The notes under the pieces: generated by a model
Seen by the model: the letters and a program-made list of their open reading frames with translations, nothing else
The model's database searches: none
What the model was told of the DNA's origin: nothing
NCBI GenBank assembly: GCA_904397895.1
Contig: CAJFOZ010000054.1
Span: forward strand, 1-44,651
Length of the DNA: 44,651 nt
Reading direction: 5' to 3'
DNA from: an uncultured Clostridia bacterium
Lineage (GTDB): Bacteria > Bacillota > Clostridia > Oscillospirales > Acutalibacteraceae
Made by a program: the position numbers and the translations under genes
In this document: positions 8,522 to 16,245 of the stretch, piece by piece
Numbering within the stretch: position 1 is the stretch's first letter
How the letters are laid out: the number at the start of each line of letters is the position of its first letter

Positions 8522-8561
8522 CTCCTCCTAATTATACAAAATATTCATTTTGTATAATTAG
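8522..8561. repeat. Perfect inverted repeat, 18-bp arms
   Basis: The arms CTCCTAATTATACAAAAT (8522-8539) and its exact complement (8544-8561) flank a 4-nt loop. Each arm contains a TATAAT on one strand and an AGGAG on its outer edge. The left part lies beyond, and the right part inside, the 3' end of the 58-residue gene on the minus strand; that gene's TGA stop is at the centre. No T-run follows on either strand, so it does not look like an intrinsic terminator. It could be an operator, an RNA stability hairpin or a remnant of a mobile element. Confidence 0.9.
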
Positions 8562-8718
8562 GAGTGAGTTTTGCTGTAGCAGCGGCGGTATCACTGGACG
8601 TTGCAGACGAACTCTCTCCCGGCGACGGTTTTTCGCCAAAGAAATATCCCGCTAATACTAAGATAGCCAATGCAAGGATGGTAACAATAATGATCTTTCC
8701 AGTTCCCCATTTTTTCAT
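8542..8718 (-). CDS. Small single-pass membrane protein, 58 aa
   Basis: A short frame starting MKKWGTGKIII has a GGAGG site 12 nt upstream. Residues of about 7-29 form one strongly hydrophobic helix (IIIVTILALAILVLAGYFFF-like), preceded by lysines and followed by a Ser/Thr/Ala-rich tail (ESSSATSSDTAAAT). This is a signal-anchor layout with an external tail. It ends at the centre of the 40-bp palindrome, 88 nt before the recombinase start, so the two may be co-transcribed. No family recognised. Confidence 0.65.
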
Positions 8719-8830
8719 TTGTCAAAACGCCTCCAAAAATTGTTAGGTTGTTGGCCGGTTGCTCTGTGATTGGAATATTTAAAATTGTCCATACTAAATG
8801 GGAATTAACTTTTGAATTGGTGAGAATGAA

Positions 8831-9280
8831 ATGCAAAAATTAAAAGAATACTCTCTAATCTACCTCGTCGGCTCATTGGGTTACACCGTCATTGAAATCC
8901 TCTGGCGCGGCTTTACCCACTGGACCATGGCCATCACCGGCGGCATCTGCTTTTCCCTGGTTTATAAAATGAATCTACGATGCACTGGCAAAAAGATTTG
9001 GAATAAATGCTTTCGGAGTGCCACCATCATCACCACGGTGGAATACGTTGTGGGGTGCATTGTCAACCTGAAACTGAAATGGGATGTCTGGGACTATTCC
9101 AATCTTTTTCTCAACATCAAAGGGCAAATTTGCCTCCTATATACTGTTTTATGGTTTTTCCTCTCCATCCCTATGATCTTCCTATCCACCTTTTTGCACA
9201 AGAAAATTTGCAGCCGTTCTTCCCATAAAGTATCCTTATCTTTATCTTTCAAGCAGTTGCTTAAAAAGACTTCCTTGTAA
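8831..9280 (+). CDS. Putative ABC-transporter type IV / CmpB-like membrane protein
   Basis: A 149-residue polytopic membrane protein with about four hydrophobic helices. Sequence such as YTVIEILWRGFTHWTM and the EYVVGCIVNLKLKWDVWDYSN region match the clostridial family often annotated as putative ABC-transporter type IV (PF06541-like). The family has no established substrate and this gene has no ATPase neighbour, so the transporter label is weak. The ATG at 8831 follows a GGTGAG ribosome binding site. A strong terminator follows at 9315-9350, so it is monocistronic. Confidence 0.75.
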   Translation: MQKLKEYSLIYLVGSLGYTVIEILWRGFTHWTMAITGGICFSLVYKMNLRCTGKKIWNKCFRSATIITTVEYVVGCIVNLKLKWDVWDYSNLFLNIKGQICLLYTVLWFFLSIPMIFLSTFLHKKICSRSSHKVSLSLSFKQLLKKTSL

Positions 9281-9314
9281 TGGGATCCATATAAAATCCT
9301 TATCCTTCAAAAGC

Positions 9315-9350
9315 CCGCCAGCAGGTTATCCCCTGCCGGCGGTTTTTTCT
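9315..9350 (+). terminator. Intrinsic terminator
   Basis: The stem CCGCCAGCAGG / CCTGCCGGCGG with one mismatch is followed by TTTTTTCT. It closes the 8831-9280 transcript. Confidence 0.85.
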
Positions 9351-9461
9351 ATCTCAGGGCAAATGATGTGTATTTACAGAGTGAATCTTTTCTTATCATA
9401 TCACATTTTGGATCAAAGAACCATATACTGCTCCTGAAGACAACGATGGAGGCTTTCTGAT

Positions 9462-10421
9462 ATGAACATCCAAAATGGCATCATCCAAGACAGCAACATT
9501 GGCGGCGTACCTTTTACCCCCAGGATCGTCACTCCAAAAGGGAGAAGGAACGTCCGCACCCTGAAACAACTGCTGACATCCAACCACAATCCCGAATATA
9601 TCGTCGTCCACAATACCGGCAATGCCGCCGCCACCGCCAACGATGTTGCCCACTCCCGTTGGCTGCAAAATGTGGAGAACGCCGATGTACAGGATGTATC
9701 TGTCCATATGTTTGTGGATAAGGATTCTTGTGTGCAAACCTGTCCCCTTAATGAAATCACTTACAATGCAGGCGACGGCGGCAGCGGCAAAGGAAATGCG
9801 CGGAGCCTATCCATTGAAATCTGTGAAAACGACGACTATCCCGCCGCTGAAAATAACGGTATTCAATTAATCGTCGCCTTTATGAAGCAGTTCAATATCC
9901 CCATTGAACGAGTCCAGCCCCACCGCTATTTCGCAACCAATAAAAAGCTTTGTCCCCATCGGATCCTAAAGTCGCAAGCCACCTGGGAAAGCGATTGGAA
10001 GAAATTCCAACAGCGCATTATGGCCGCCTATAACAACGGTTCCTCATCCGGACAAAACCCAACTCCCGATCCCGGTACCAATACCTATACCGTTCAAAAA
10101 GGCGACAGCCTCTGGCGCATCGCTCAGAACGTATTAGGCGACGGCAGTCGATATACTGAGATCGCCTCTTTAAACGGCATCGGTTCCCCTTATATCATCC
10201 ACGTTGGAGATGTGTTAAAACTCCCCCAATCCTCTTCTTCTGATAGTACCATCAAGGTAGGCGACCGGGTTAAGATTACCGGCACCTATTATGCCACTGG
10301 ACAGCGCATCCCCACTTGGGTTAAGGAAACGACCCACACCGTCTATCAGCTAAAATCCGACCGGGCTTTGATGAAGGAGATTATGAGCTGGGTTTATCTG
10401 GCAGACATTTATAAAGTATAA
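9462..10421 (+). CDS. N-acetylmuramoyl-L-alanine amidase (Amidase_2) with LysM domain
   Basis: A phage-type endolysin of 319 residues. The catalytic amidase_2/PGRP-like domain covers about residues 40-190, with zinc-site candidates in YIVVHNTGN, HMFVD and the CPHRIL histidine. A LysM domain follows a Pro/Ser-rich linker (YTVQKGDSLWRIAQNVLGDG, about 209-255), and an SH3-like C-terminal module begins near VGDRVKITGTYYATGQ. It cleaves the bond between N-acetylmuramic acid and L-alanine in peptidoglycan. There is no signal peptide, which fits export through a holin, and a holin-like gene starts 41 bp downstream. GGAGG precedes the ATG. The remainder of a prophage is not present in the window. Confidence 0.9.
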   Translation: MNIQNGIIQDSNIGGVPFTPRIVTPKGRRNVRTLKQLLTSNHNPEYIVVHNTGNAAATANDVAHSRWLQNVENADVQDVSVHMFVDKDSCVQTCPLNEITYNAGDGGSGKGNARSLSIEICENDDYPAAENNGIQLIVAFMKQFNIPIERVQPHRYFATNKKLCPHRILKSQATWESDWKKFQQRIMAAYNNGSSSGQNPTPDPGTNTYTVQKGDSLWRIAQNVLGDGSRYTEIASLNGIGSPYIIHVGDVLKLPQSSSSDSTIKVGDRVKITGTYYATGQRIPTWVKETTHTVYQLKSDRALMKEIMSWVYLADIYKV

Positions 10422-10462
10422 AATGCCTAACATCTCAAATCCCCTAGAAACGGAGTGTCTAT

Positions 10463-11080
10463 ATGGATCAACTGGTGTTGATTTTTTCTGTGGCCATCAT
10501 CGTAGAGGCCCTTTTGGAATACACCAAAAGTGTCGTCTATATGTTCACCAGAGGCTGCGTCAAATGTGGGGTTATCCGGATTTGTGCCGCCGTTATAGGC
10601 GTTGGATTGGCACTTCTCACCGGCGTCAACCTATTTGCGGAATTTAACATTCCCATCAGCCAGCCTTGGATTGGTTCGGCTTTGACCGGTATTATCATCA
10701 GCAGAGGCAGCAATTATTTAAACGATATTATCAGCCGACTAGCCAACCCTACATCGGCAATTTCTTCTAAAAACGACAAATCCGCCAACACGTCTACGTC
10801 CAATCAAAATCAGACGTCTGATGTCTCCCCCGCCTCCTCCGGTGTGGACACAGTACAGCCCGCTGCTGCCCCAGCAAATAATCCAACCGATTCCAGCCAA
10901 CAATGGTCGGCTCCAACTTCTTCGGCAAAAGAAACAAGTTTACAGCCATCCAATCAAGCTGCTCCCTTGGGGCCAGATGATTTCCCGGAAGCCATCGAAG
11001 ACAATGAAAATAGTTATCATCAAGCTGCTATCCAGACCGATTCTCAAACAGATGTGCTTGGGATTTCGGGTATCGATTAA
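10463..11080 (+). CDS. Holin-like membrane protein with long polar tail
   Basis: A 205-residue protein whose first half has two or three hydrophobic helices (for example LVLIFSVAIIVEALLEYTKS at about 4-23 and the AAVIGVGLALLTGVNLF region). The second half, about residues 95-205, is low-complexity and rich in Ser, Asn, Gln, Thr and Pro. Position directly after an endolysin gene and the N-terminal hydrophobic pattern suggest a phage holin, which forms membrane lesions that release endolysin. I cannot assign a specific holin family. The long disordered tail is unusual for a holin and might interact with other proteins. A terminator follows 22 nt after the stop. Confidence 0.65.
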   Translation: MDQLVLIFSVAIIVEALLEYTKSVVYMFTRGCVKCGVIRICAAVIGVGLALLTGVNLFAEFNIPISQPWIGSALTGIIISRGSNYLNDIISRLANPTSAISSKNDKSANTSTSNQNQTSDVSPASSGVDTVQPAAAPANNPTDSSQQWSAPTSSAKETSLQPSNQAAPLGPDDFPEAIEDNENSYHQAAIQTDSQTDVLGISGID

Positions 11081-11101
11081 AGCATAAAGTACCTCCTTCT
11101 T

Positions 11102-11150
11102 AACCCAAGAGGGCTGTCTGCGGAAAGGCCGATGGCTCTCTTGGGTTTTC
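11102..11150 (+). terminator. Intrinsic terminator of lysis-like pair
   Basis: The 13-bp stem AACCCAAGAGGGC / GCTCTCTTGGGTT with one G-T pair is followed by TTTCT on the plus strand. Confidence 0.8.
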
Positions 11151-11166
11151 TATAGGGAAATAAAAG

Positions 11167-11193
11167 TGGGAGGGCTCTGTAGTAACCCTCCCA
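11167..11193 (-). terminator. Intrinsic terminator of the metal ATPase operon
   Basis: The stem TGGGAGGG / CCCTCCCA ends 12 nt after the ATPase stop codon and has T-rich flanks on both strands, so it may act in both directions. Confidence 0.7.
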
Positions 11194-11205
11194 TTTGTTT
11201 TTCAT

Positions 11206-13047
11206 TTAACCCTTTAAAGCCCGCATGGCGTTTAGGATGGCGATGACCGCCACCCCTACATCGGCAAACACAGCTTCCCACATGTTTGCAAATCCTACAG
11301 CTCCCAATAGAAGGATGCATCCTTTTACCGCAAGGGCAAAGACAATGTTTTGATGCACAATACGTCTGGTCTTCTTGGAAATACGAATGGCATCCGCAAT
11401 CTTAGAAGGCTGGTCGTCCATCAGGACAATGTCAGCAGCTTCAATGGCTGCATCCGATCCCATGGCCCCCATGGCAATACCGATGTCGGCCCGGGATAAA
11501 ACCGGCGCATCGTTGATACCGTCGCCTACAAAGGCCAAGTTCCCTTTGGCCGATTTTTGGGACAGAAGTTTCTCCACTTCCTCCACCTTGTCGCCAGGCA
11601 GCAATTGCGCATGGACTTCATCTAAACCAAGTTCCTGTGCCACCTTTTCACCCACTGCTTTGGCGTCGCCTGTGAGCATAACGGTCTTTTGGATACCTAC
11701 TTTTTTGAGCTCCCGGATGGCTTTTGCCGCGTCCGGTTTGATTTCGTCTGAGATGACGATATGCCCTACATATCTGCCGTTTAACGCCACATGTACCGTG
11801 GTGCCGAGCCGATGGCAGGGATGCCAATGAACCCCGATTTCCTCCATGAGTTTATCGTTGCCTACACATACCTCATCGCCGTCCACTTTGGCCTTTACCC
11901 CTCGTCCAGACAGCTCCTCCACATCTCCAATGCGGCTGCGGTCGATGTCCATCCCGTAAGCCTCCTTCAGAGAACGGGAAATAGGATGGTCCGAATAACT
12001 TTCCGCTAAGGCCGCAAGTTCTAACAACCTACCTTCGGAACAATCGTCGGGATGGATAGCCGTTACATTAAAGACTCCCTTGGTCAAGGTGCCTGTTTTA
12101 TCAAAAACCACCGTTTCCGTATGGGACAGTGTTTCCATATAATTGCTGCCTTTGACTAGGATGCCACATTTGGATGCGCCCCCGATTCCGCCAAAGAAAC
12201 TAAGGGGAACCGAAATCACCAATGCGCAGGGGCATGAGATCACTAGGAAGATCAGGGCGCGATGGATCCATTCCGACCATCCCCCGCCGAGGATCAAAGG
12301 AGGAATGACAGCCAAAAGTACAGCTCCAATTACTACGATAGGGGTATAATACCGGGCAAATTTAGTGATGAAGTTCTCGGCTTTTGCCTTTTTGGAGCTT
12401 GAGTTTTCCACCAAGTCAAGGATCCTGGATACAGTGGATTCTCCAAATACCTTGGTGACCTGCACCTTCAAAACACCGCTTTGGTTGATGCATCCACTGA
12501 TGACATCATCTCCTGGCTGCACATCCCTGGGAACCGATTCTCCGGTCAACGCAGCGGTATCAATCGAAGAATCCCCCTCTAAGATAACGCCGTCCAAAGG
12601 AATGCGTTCCCCGGCTTTGATGATGATGGTATCCCCGATCTTGACTTCATCGGGATCAACCTGTACTAATTTCCCATCCCGTTCCACATTGGCGTAGTCT
12701 GGACGGATGTCCATCAGGGCCGAAATGGATTGCCGCGAACGGCCGACCGCATAATTCTGGAACCATTCCCCCACCTGGTAAAACAGCATCACCGCAATGC
12801 CTTCCGGGAACTCCCCTACACAGAAGGCGCCTACTGTGGCGATGGTCATCAGGAAATTTTCATCGAAGACCTGGCCGTGGGAGATGTTCCGAATTGCCCT
12901 CCAGACGACATCCCAGCCCACCACGGCATAAGGGATCAAAAAGGCGATAAGCTGAGCAATTCCCGTTAGAGGCAATAAGATCACAACAAGAAATAATGCA
13001 CCGCCGATTAGAATTCGGGCCAGCATCTTCTTTTGCTTTTTGGTCAT
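11206..13047 (-). CDS. Heavy-metal P1B-type ATPase (Cd/Zn/Pb exporter type)
   Basis: A 613-residue pump that exports divalent soft metals using ATP. Visible motifs: SCPCALVISVPLSFFGG with the CPC metal-binding site in a transmembrane helix, phosphorylation motif DKTGTLTKG, SDHPISR with the HP dipeptide typical of P1B pumps, TGES in the actuator domain, and hinge GDGINDAP. Several N-terminal hydrophobic helices are present but no N-terminal HMA domain. That domain is supplied by the separate 72-residue protein encoded just upstream. The CPC, HP and ArsR-regulator context point to the CadA/ZntA group rather than copper pumps. Last gene of a three-gene unit. Confidence 0.93.
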   Translation of the reverse strand: MTKKQKKMLARILIGGALFLVVILLPLTGIAQLIAFLIPYAVVGWDVVWRAIRNISHGQVFDENFLMTIATVGAFCVGEFPEGIAVMLFYQVGEWFQNYAVGRSRQSISALMDIRPDYANVERDGKLVQVDPDEVKIGDTIIIKAGERIPLDGVILEGDSSIDTAALTGESVPRDVQPGDDVISGCINQSGVLKVQVTKVFGESTVSRILDLVENSSSKKAKAENFITKFARYYTPIVVIGAVLLAVIPPLILGGGWSEWIHRALIFLVISCPCALVISVPLSFFGGIGGASKCGILVKGSNYMETLSHTETVVFDKTGTLTKGVFNVTAIHPDDCSEGRLLELAALAESYSDHPISRSLKEAYGMDIDRSRIGDVEELSGRGVKAKVDGDEVCVGNDKLMEEIGVHWHPCHRLGTTVHVALNGRYVGHIVISDEIKPDAAKAIRELKKVGIQKTVMLTGDAKAVGEKVAQELGLDEVHAQLLPGDKVEEVEKLLSQKSAKGNLAFVGDGINDAPVLSRADIGIAMGAMGSDAAIEAADIVLMDDQPSKIADAIRISKKTRRIVHQNIVFALAVKGCILLLGAVGFANMWEAVFADVGVAVIAILNAMRALKG

Positions 13048-13088
13048 GTCAATTCATCCCCTCCAGCAGCTTTATAATATGCCTATCT

Positions 13089-13307
13089 TTATAAGACGAT
13101 CTGGCAATCCGGCTCTACCTTTTTGCATGCCTTTACTACTTTTTTCATGATATTATCAAATTGATCGTCGTCAGCCGTCAAGGTCAGCTTCTGCATCAAA
13201 AAACTCACACTGGCATCCTGGACCCCGTCCAATTTCTTAATGGCATCTTCCATTTTCTGCGCACAGTTGGCGCAATCCAAATCCACCAATTTATAACTCT
13301 TTTTCAT
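13089..13307 (-). CDS. Stand-alone heavy-metal-associated (HMA) domain protein
   Basis: A 72-residue cytoplasmic metallochaperone-like protein with the ferredoxin-like HMA fold. The metal-binding loop is DLDCANCAQKMEDA (CxxC), and a second motif LDGVQDASVSFL fits strand two. It lies 41 bp before the P-type ATPase gene, which lacks its own HMA domain, so the domain appears to work in trans. The ATG at 13307 follows GGGAGGG; a TTG start 6 nt upstream is less likely. An additional Cys pair region near the C-terminus (KACKKVEPDCQIVL) could also bind metal. Confidence 0.9.
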   Translation of the reverse strand: MKKSYKLVDLDCANCAQKMEDAIKKLDGVQDASVSFLMQKLTLTADDDQFDNIMKKVVKACKKVEPDCQIVL

Positions 13308-13341
13308 GATCAAAAACGCCCTCCCTTAAATAATAAAAACA

Positions 13342-13701
13342 TTATTCACCGATGTGTTCCATACCCTGGCCGATAATGCTTCTGACATGATCGTCCGCCA
13401 AAGAATAAAAGATGACCTTTCCCTCCCTGCGGAATTTAACCAGCTTATTGTTTTTAAGCACTCGCAACTGGTGAGATACTGCTGTTTGTGTCAACTTCAA
13501 AAGCTGGGCAATGTCTCCTACGCACATCTCCGATTCAAATAAAACATAAAGGATCTTAATGCGGGTAGAATCACCAAACACTTTAAAAAGTTCCGCCAAA
13601 TCATAAAGGATCTCATCCGCAGGCAAATAGGACGTCACACGCTCCACTACATCGTCATGAGCACACAAGAATTCTCCAGAGGATTCATTTTGTTCTTGCA
13701 T
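13342..13701 (-). CDS. ArsR/SmtB family metal-responsive repressor
   Basis: A winged-helix repressor of about 119 residues. The DNA-recognition helix lies in LLKLTQTAVSHQLRVLKNN, and the wing in FRREGKVIFYSL. Metal ligands are plausible in three places: Cys in the N-terminal EFLCAHDD, Cys in EMCVGDIA (alpha-3 type), and D-H-H-E in DDHVRSIIGQGMEHIGE (alpha-5 type, as in CzrA/SmtB). Start at 13701 is preferred because its ATG begins MQEQNESSG after an AAGGAT site; an in-frame ATG at 13722 overlaps the operator. It leads the operon and probably represses it until Zn/Cd/Pb binds. Confidence 0.92.
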   Translation of the reverse strand: MQEQNESSGEFLCAHDDVVERVTSYLPADEILYDLAELFKVFGDSTRIKILYVLFESEMCVGDIAQLLKLTQTAVSHQLRVLKNNKLVKFRREGKVIFYSLADDHVRSIIGQGMEHIGE

Positions 13702-13720
13702 CACGTATACACATCCTTTC

Positions 13721-13767
13721 ATTTGAACATCTGCTCATATATTATACCATATTGCCCTCCTTGTCAA
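13721..13767 (-). promoter_or_regulatory. Promoter and ArsR operator of the metal-resistance operon
   Basis: On the minus strand TTGACA (13762-13767) is followed by overlapping -10 candidates (TATAAT at 13741-13746, TAATAT at 13739-13744 with 17-nt spacing). Immediately downstream lies the dyad ATTTGAACA-tc-TGCTCATAT (13721-13740), which matches the CzrA/SmtB/CadC-type operator. Confidence 0.8.
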
Positions 13768-13820
13768 GAGTATTTGCATCCTTTTCTCCAATTAATCTTT
13801 CAAAAAAGAAAAGCTCGCAA

Positions 13821-13853
13821 AAACAAAAAAGGACAGCTACCAAGTAGCTATCC
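13821..13853 (-). terminator. Minus-strand terminator with no gene in front of it
   Basis: The stem GGATAGCTAC / GTAGCTGTCC, loop TTG, is followed on the minus strand by TTTTTTGTTTTTG. The only sequence upstream on that strand is antisense to fabG, so it may block antisense transcription into the metal operon or end an unrecognised RNA. Confidence 0.55.
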
Positions 13854-13937
13854 TCTACTGGATTCTCTCCCGTTTTTTATGGTAAGATAAATAAAGATTT
13901 TACTTTGCCTTATCATCTTTGACACAGGAGTTTTGTT

Positions 13938-14678
13938 ATGAATCAGAAACAGCATACCGTTTTAATCACCGGGGCTTCCCGCGGAATTGGAAAAGCTACC
14001 GCACAACTGTTCGCCTCCAAGGGCTATCAGGTGGCCGTCAACTACCATCAAAGCGCACAAGAAGCCCATCAGCTAGTGGAAGAGCTCAGCCCTCTTTGCC
14101 CTACCCTGGCTATCAAAGCCGATGTATCCGACCGCTCCCAGGTGGATGCCATGGTTAAGGAAGTACACAACCAATTGGGCCCTATCGATGTCTTGATCAA
14201 CAATGCCGGCATTGCAAAACAGGCGCTCTTTACCGATTTCACCCTAGAACAATGGCAAAGGATGTTTGACGTTAATGTCACAGGGATGTTTCACTGTTGC
14301 CAAGCCGTCCTGCCGGGTATGATTCATCAGAAAGCCGGAAAGATCATCAACCTTTCTTCTGTTTGGGGGATCACCGGTGCTTCCTGCGAAGTCCCTTATT
14401 CCGCAACCAAAGCCGCCGTCATCGGCATGACCAAAGCATTGGCCAAAGAACTCGGCCCCAGCGGAATCCAGGTCAACTGTGTGGCCCCTGGTGTGATCGA
14501 CACCGATATGAACGGCATGTTGGATGATAATACCATCCAATGCCTCAAAGAAGAAACCCCGTTGGGAACCATTGGCACACCGGAAGACATCGCTCAAACC
14601 ATCTTCTTTTTGGCCAGCGACAATGCAAAGTTTATTACCGGACAGGTCATTAGCCCCAACGGCGGTTTTGTCATCTAG
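13938..14678 (+). CDS. fabG: FabG-like short-chain dehydrogenase/reductase (3-oxoacyl-ACP reductase type)
   Basis: A 246-residue classical SDR enzyme. It has the N-terminal Rossmann motif TGASRGIGKATAQ, the NNAG motif in VLINNAGIAKQA, the catalytic Ser in INLSSVWGITGAS, and YxxxK in PYSATKAAVIGMTKALAKE; the C-terminal substrate loop reads APGVIDTDM. It reduces 3-oxoacyl-ACP to the 3-hydroxy form with NADPH if it is a true FabG. It stands alone outside a fab operon, so it may have another substrate. CAGGAG precedes the ATG. It converges with the system at 14691 with only 12 bp between stop codons and no evident terminator. Confidence 0.9.
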   Translation: MNQKQHTVLITGASRGIGKATAQLFASKGYQVAVNYHQSAQEAHQLVEELSPLCPTLAIKADVSDRSQVDAMVKEVHNQLGPIDVLINNAGIAKQALFTDFTLEQWQRMFDVNVTGMFHCCQAVLPGMIHQKAGKIINLSSVWGITGASCEVPYSATKAAVIGMTKALAKELGPSGIQVNCVAPGVIDTDMNGMLDDNTIQCLKEETPLGTIGTPEDIAQTIFFLASDNAKFITGQVISPNGGFVI

Positions 14679-14690
14679 AGAGATCCCATC

Positions 14691-15791
14691 CTACTCCACA
14701 ATATCATCCGGGAACATATAGGTTTCAGCCGCTCCATCGTCTAAAAATGCCCCACCGTTTTGGACAAGATAATCCTCAATAAAGTCGTATTGGAATCGCA
14801 TCCCCCTCGCCTTGGGATAATGCTCCTCTTTCCAAAGATGGGTGTTTCTCATAAAAGCGTCCGGCTGCATAAATCCTCCGACAAACACGCCGGAACCTTT
14901 GATCCCCCACGTCGGGTCCACATGATAATATTGACCGTCCAGTTTTACCAAATTCCACATATGTCCCACATGAAGATCCTCTTTTAAGTACCCGCTGACG
15001 CACATGCACTCGATCCCCGCTTCATCCATAAGCCGTTTAAAGGCCCAGGCCAAGCCGCCACAAATCCCCCTCTTTTCCACCAGAGGGCCATAGGCCAAAT
15101 GAGGCGCCGGGTCAGAAGGGGCTTGGTTAGGCCTGTCTTCCACTTCATCGTAAGCCCGTTGATCGTAAGCGCATTCTTGGCTCAAATAGCTCAAAGCCAA
15201 AAACGGCTTTACAAACGGCGGCACTTTTGCATGACCTAGGATATCCTTCCAAATGGTCTTTGCAGCAAAATTGGTTTTGCTTTGGAGCTGCCGCAAATTG
15301 ACAGGTGGTAAGGCATAGTCATATGTCAAAAAGCATACCGTATCGGTGCTCATTTTGCCAAAGGTAAAGCTATTGATTCTCCAACCGATGATGCCTTCAT
15401 ACAGGCCTATCATGCGGTCAAAGATGCCGGTAATTTTATCTTGCAAAGCCGATGGATCGTCGGTAACGATGGCGCATTCTCTGGGACCGCTTTTTTCCAA
15501 AAGGCAATTGGCATCCCAATTGGCATCGTCCACCAAGACATCGTCTAGGCTATCCGGCGAATTCTCTTGATAATGTAGGGTGACGTCATAGTCATAGCTC
15601 AACTGAACAAGGCCTTTTTTCATGTAATTGGCCTCATAGCTGGAGAAGATGGCCAAAAGACGACGATCCCTTTTGAGTGCATTTTTGAATACCGTCTCCA
15701 AAGAACCCATACAGCGTTCCAACCGGACAAAGGGTTGTTTGCTGCTTAAAGCTGTGTATAACGTCTCTTCCGGGGATACAAACAAAGCCAT
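14691..15791 (-). CDS. Transglutaminase-like protein, last gene of the conflict operon
   Basis: A 366-residue soluble protein. The C-terminal half (about 235-300) carries a transglutaminase/papain-like signature: the Cys in KRGICGGLAWAFKRL (C244), the His in HVGHMWNLVKLDG (H277) and the Asp in YYHVDPTWG (D292), the expected triad order. The N-terminal 190 residues are poorly characterised. Members of the superfamily are proteases, cross-linking or deamidating enzymes. GGGGGAAGAG precedes the ATG, and the gene starts 16 bp after the immunity gene stop. It could process the system's components or modify a target; both ideas are inference. Confidence 0.75.
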   Translation of the reverse strand: MALFVSPEETLYTALSSKQPFVRLERCMGSLETVFKNALKRDRRLLAIFSSYEANYMKKGLVQLSYDYDVTLHYQENSPDSLDDVLVDDANWDANCLLEKSGPRECAIVTDDPSALQDKITGIFDRMIGLYEGIIGWRINSFTFGKMSTDTVCFLTYDYALPPVNLRQLQSKTNFAAKTIWKDILGHAKVPPFVKPFLALSYLSQECAYDQRAYDEVEDRPNQAPSDPAPHLAYGPLVEKRGICGGLAWAFKRLMDEAGIECMCVSGYLKEDLHVGHMWNLVKLDGQYYHVDPTWGIKGSGVFVGGFMQPDAFMRNTHLWKEEHYPKARGMRFQYDFIEDYLVQNGGAFLDDGAAETYMFPDDIVE

Positions 15792-15807
15792 AGCCCTCTT
15801 CCCCCTT

Positions 15808-16245
15808 TTAGTCTAAGCTTCTGCTTTGCCAATCTTGAATGTACCGTGTATCATAGAAGTCAATGGCGTTGTAGTCGTATTGGACGGAAAAATTCCCATC
15901 CGGCTGTAGCCGGATGGTCATGCTTTGCCAGTCGTCGCCGCATGATCTACAGTATTCCTGCATCCTGGCGCATGTGTCTCCCAAATCCAATACGCCCTCC
16001 TCCAAATCCTCGTTATCCCATGTCTGTTCCATAAGGTCGATGTAGTCCCCATTCCCTGCCGCATCGTACAAAATCTGCTGGTGAGGCACACGGTCCTCTC
16101 CCTCTAAAAAATATCCCATCACCACAAGATCCCATGTATCCGGCATCAAGGAGATTAAAAGGGTTCCAATCCTCTCATAAAATTGCTGGAGGCGTTTTGG
16201 ATCCTCATGAATTTGATTGTTCAATCTACCATCACCAGCTTTCAA
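15808..16245 (-). CDS. YezG-type (DUF600-like) immunity protein
   Basis: A 145-residue acidic protein resembling the YezG immunity family, which neutralises nuclease toxins such as YeeF in Bacillus. Recognisable features are an N-terminal helix, the middle SLMPDTWDLVVMGYFLEGE region, and the C-terminal strand GNFSVQYDYNAIDFYD with following aromatic residues. The upstream in-frame start is TTG at 16245, overlapping the toxin's TGA stop (TTGA); another TTG at 16227 is possible, so the true start is uncertain. Overlap with the nuclease gene indicates coupled synthesis of toxin and antidote. Family assignment is by pattern, not database search. Confidence 0.75.
   Translation of the reverse strand: MKAGDGRLNNQIHEDPKRLQQFYERIGTLLISLMPDTWDLVVMGYFLEGEDRVPHQQILYDAAGNGDYIDLMEQTWDNEDLEEGVLDLGDTCARMQEYCRSCGDDWQSMTIRLQPDGNFSVQYDYNAIDFYDTRYIQDWQSRSLD

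Noticed and set aside
8564-8746. Plus-strand frame of 60 codons starting with GTG after the palindrome
   Set aside because: It is antisense to the 58-residue membrane protein gene, which has a better ribosome binding site and a clear membrane-anchor pattern.
7416-11150. Intact prophage
   Set aside because: Only a recombinase, an endolysin and a holin-like gene are found; there are no terminase, portal, capsid or tail genes, and the recombinase looks Xer-like.
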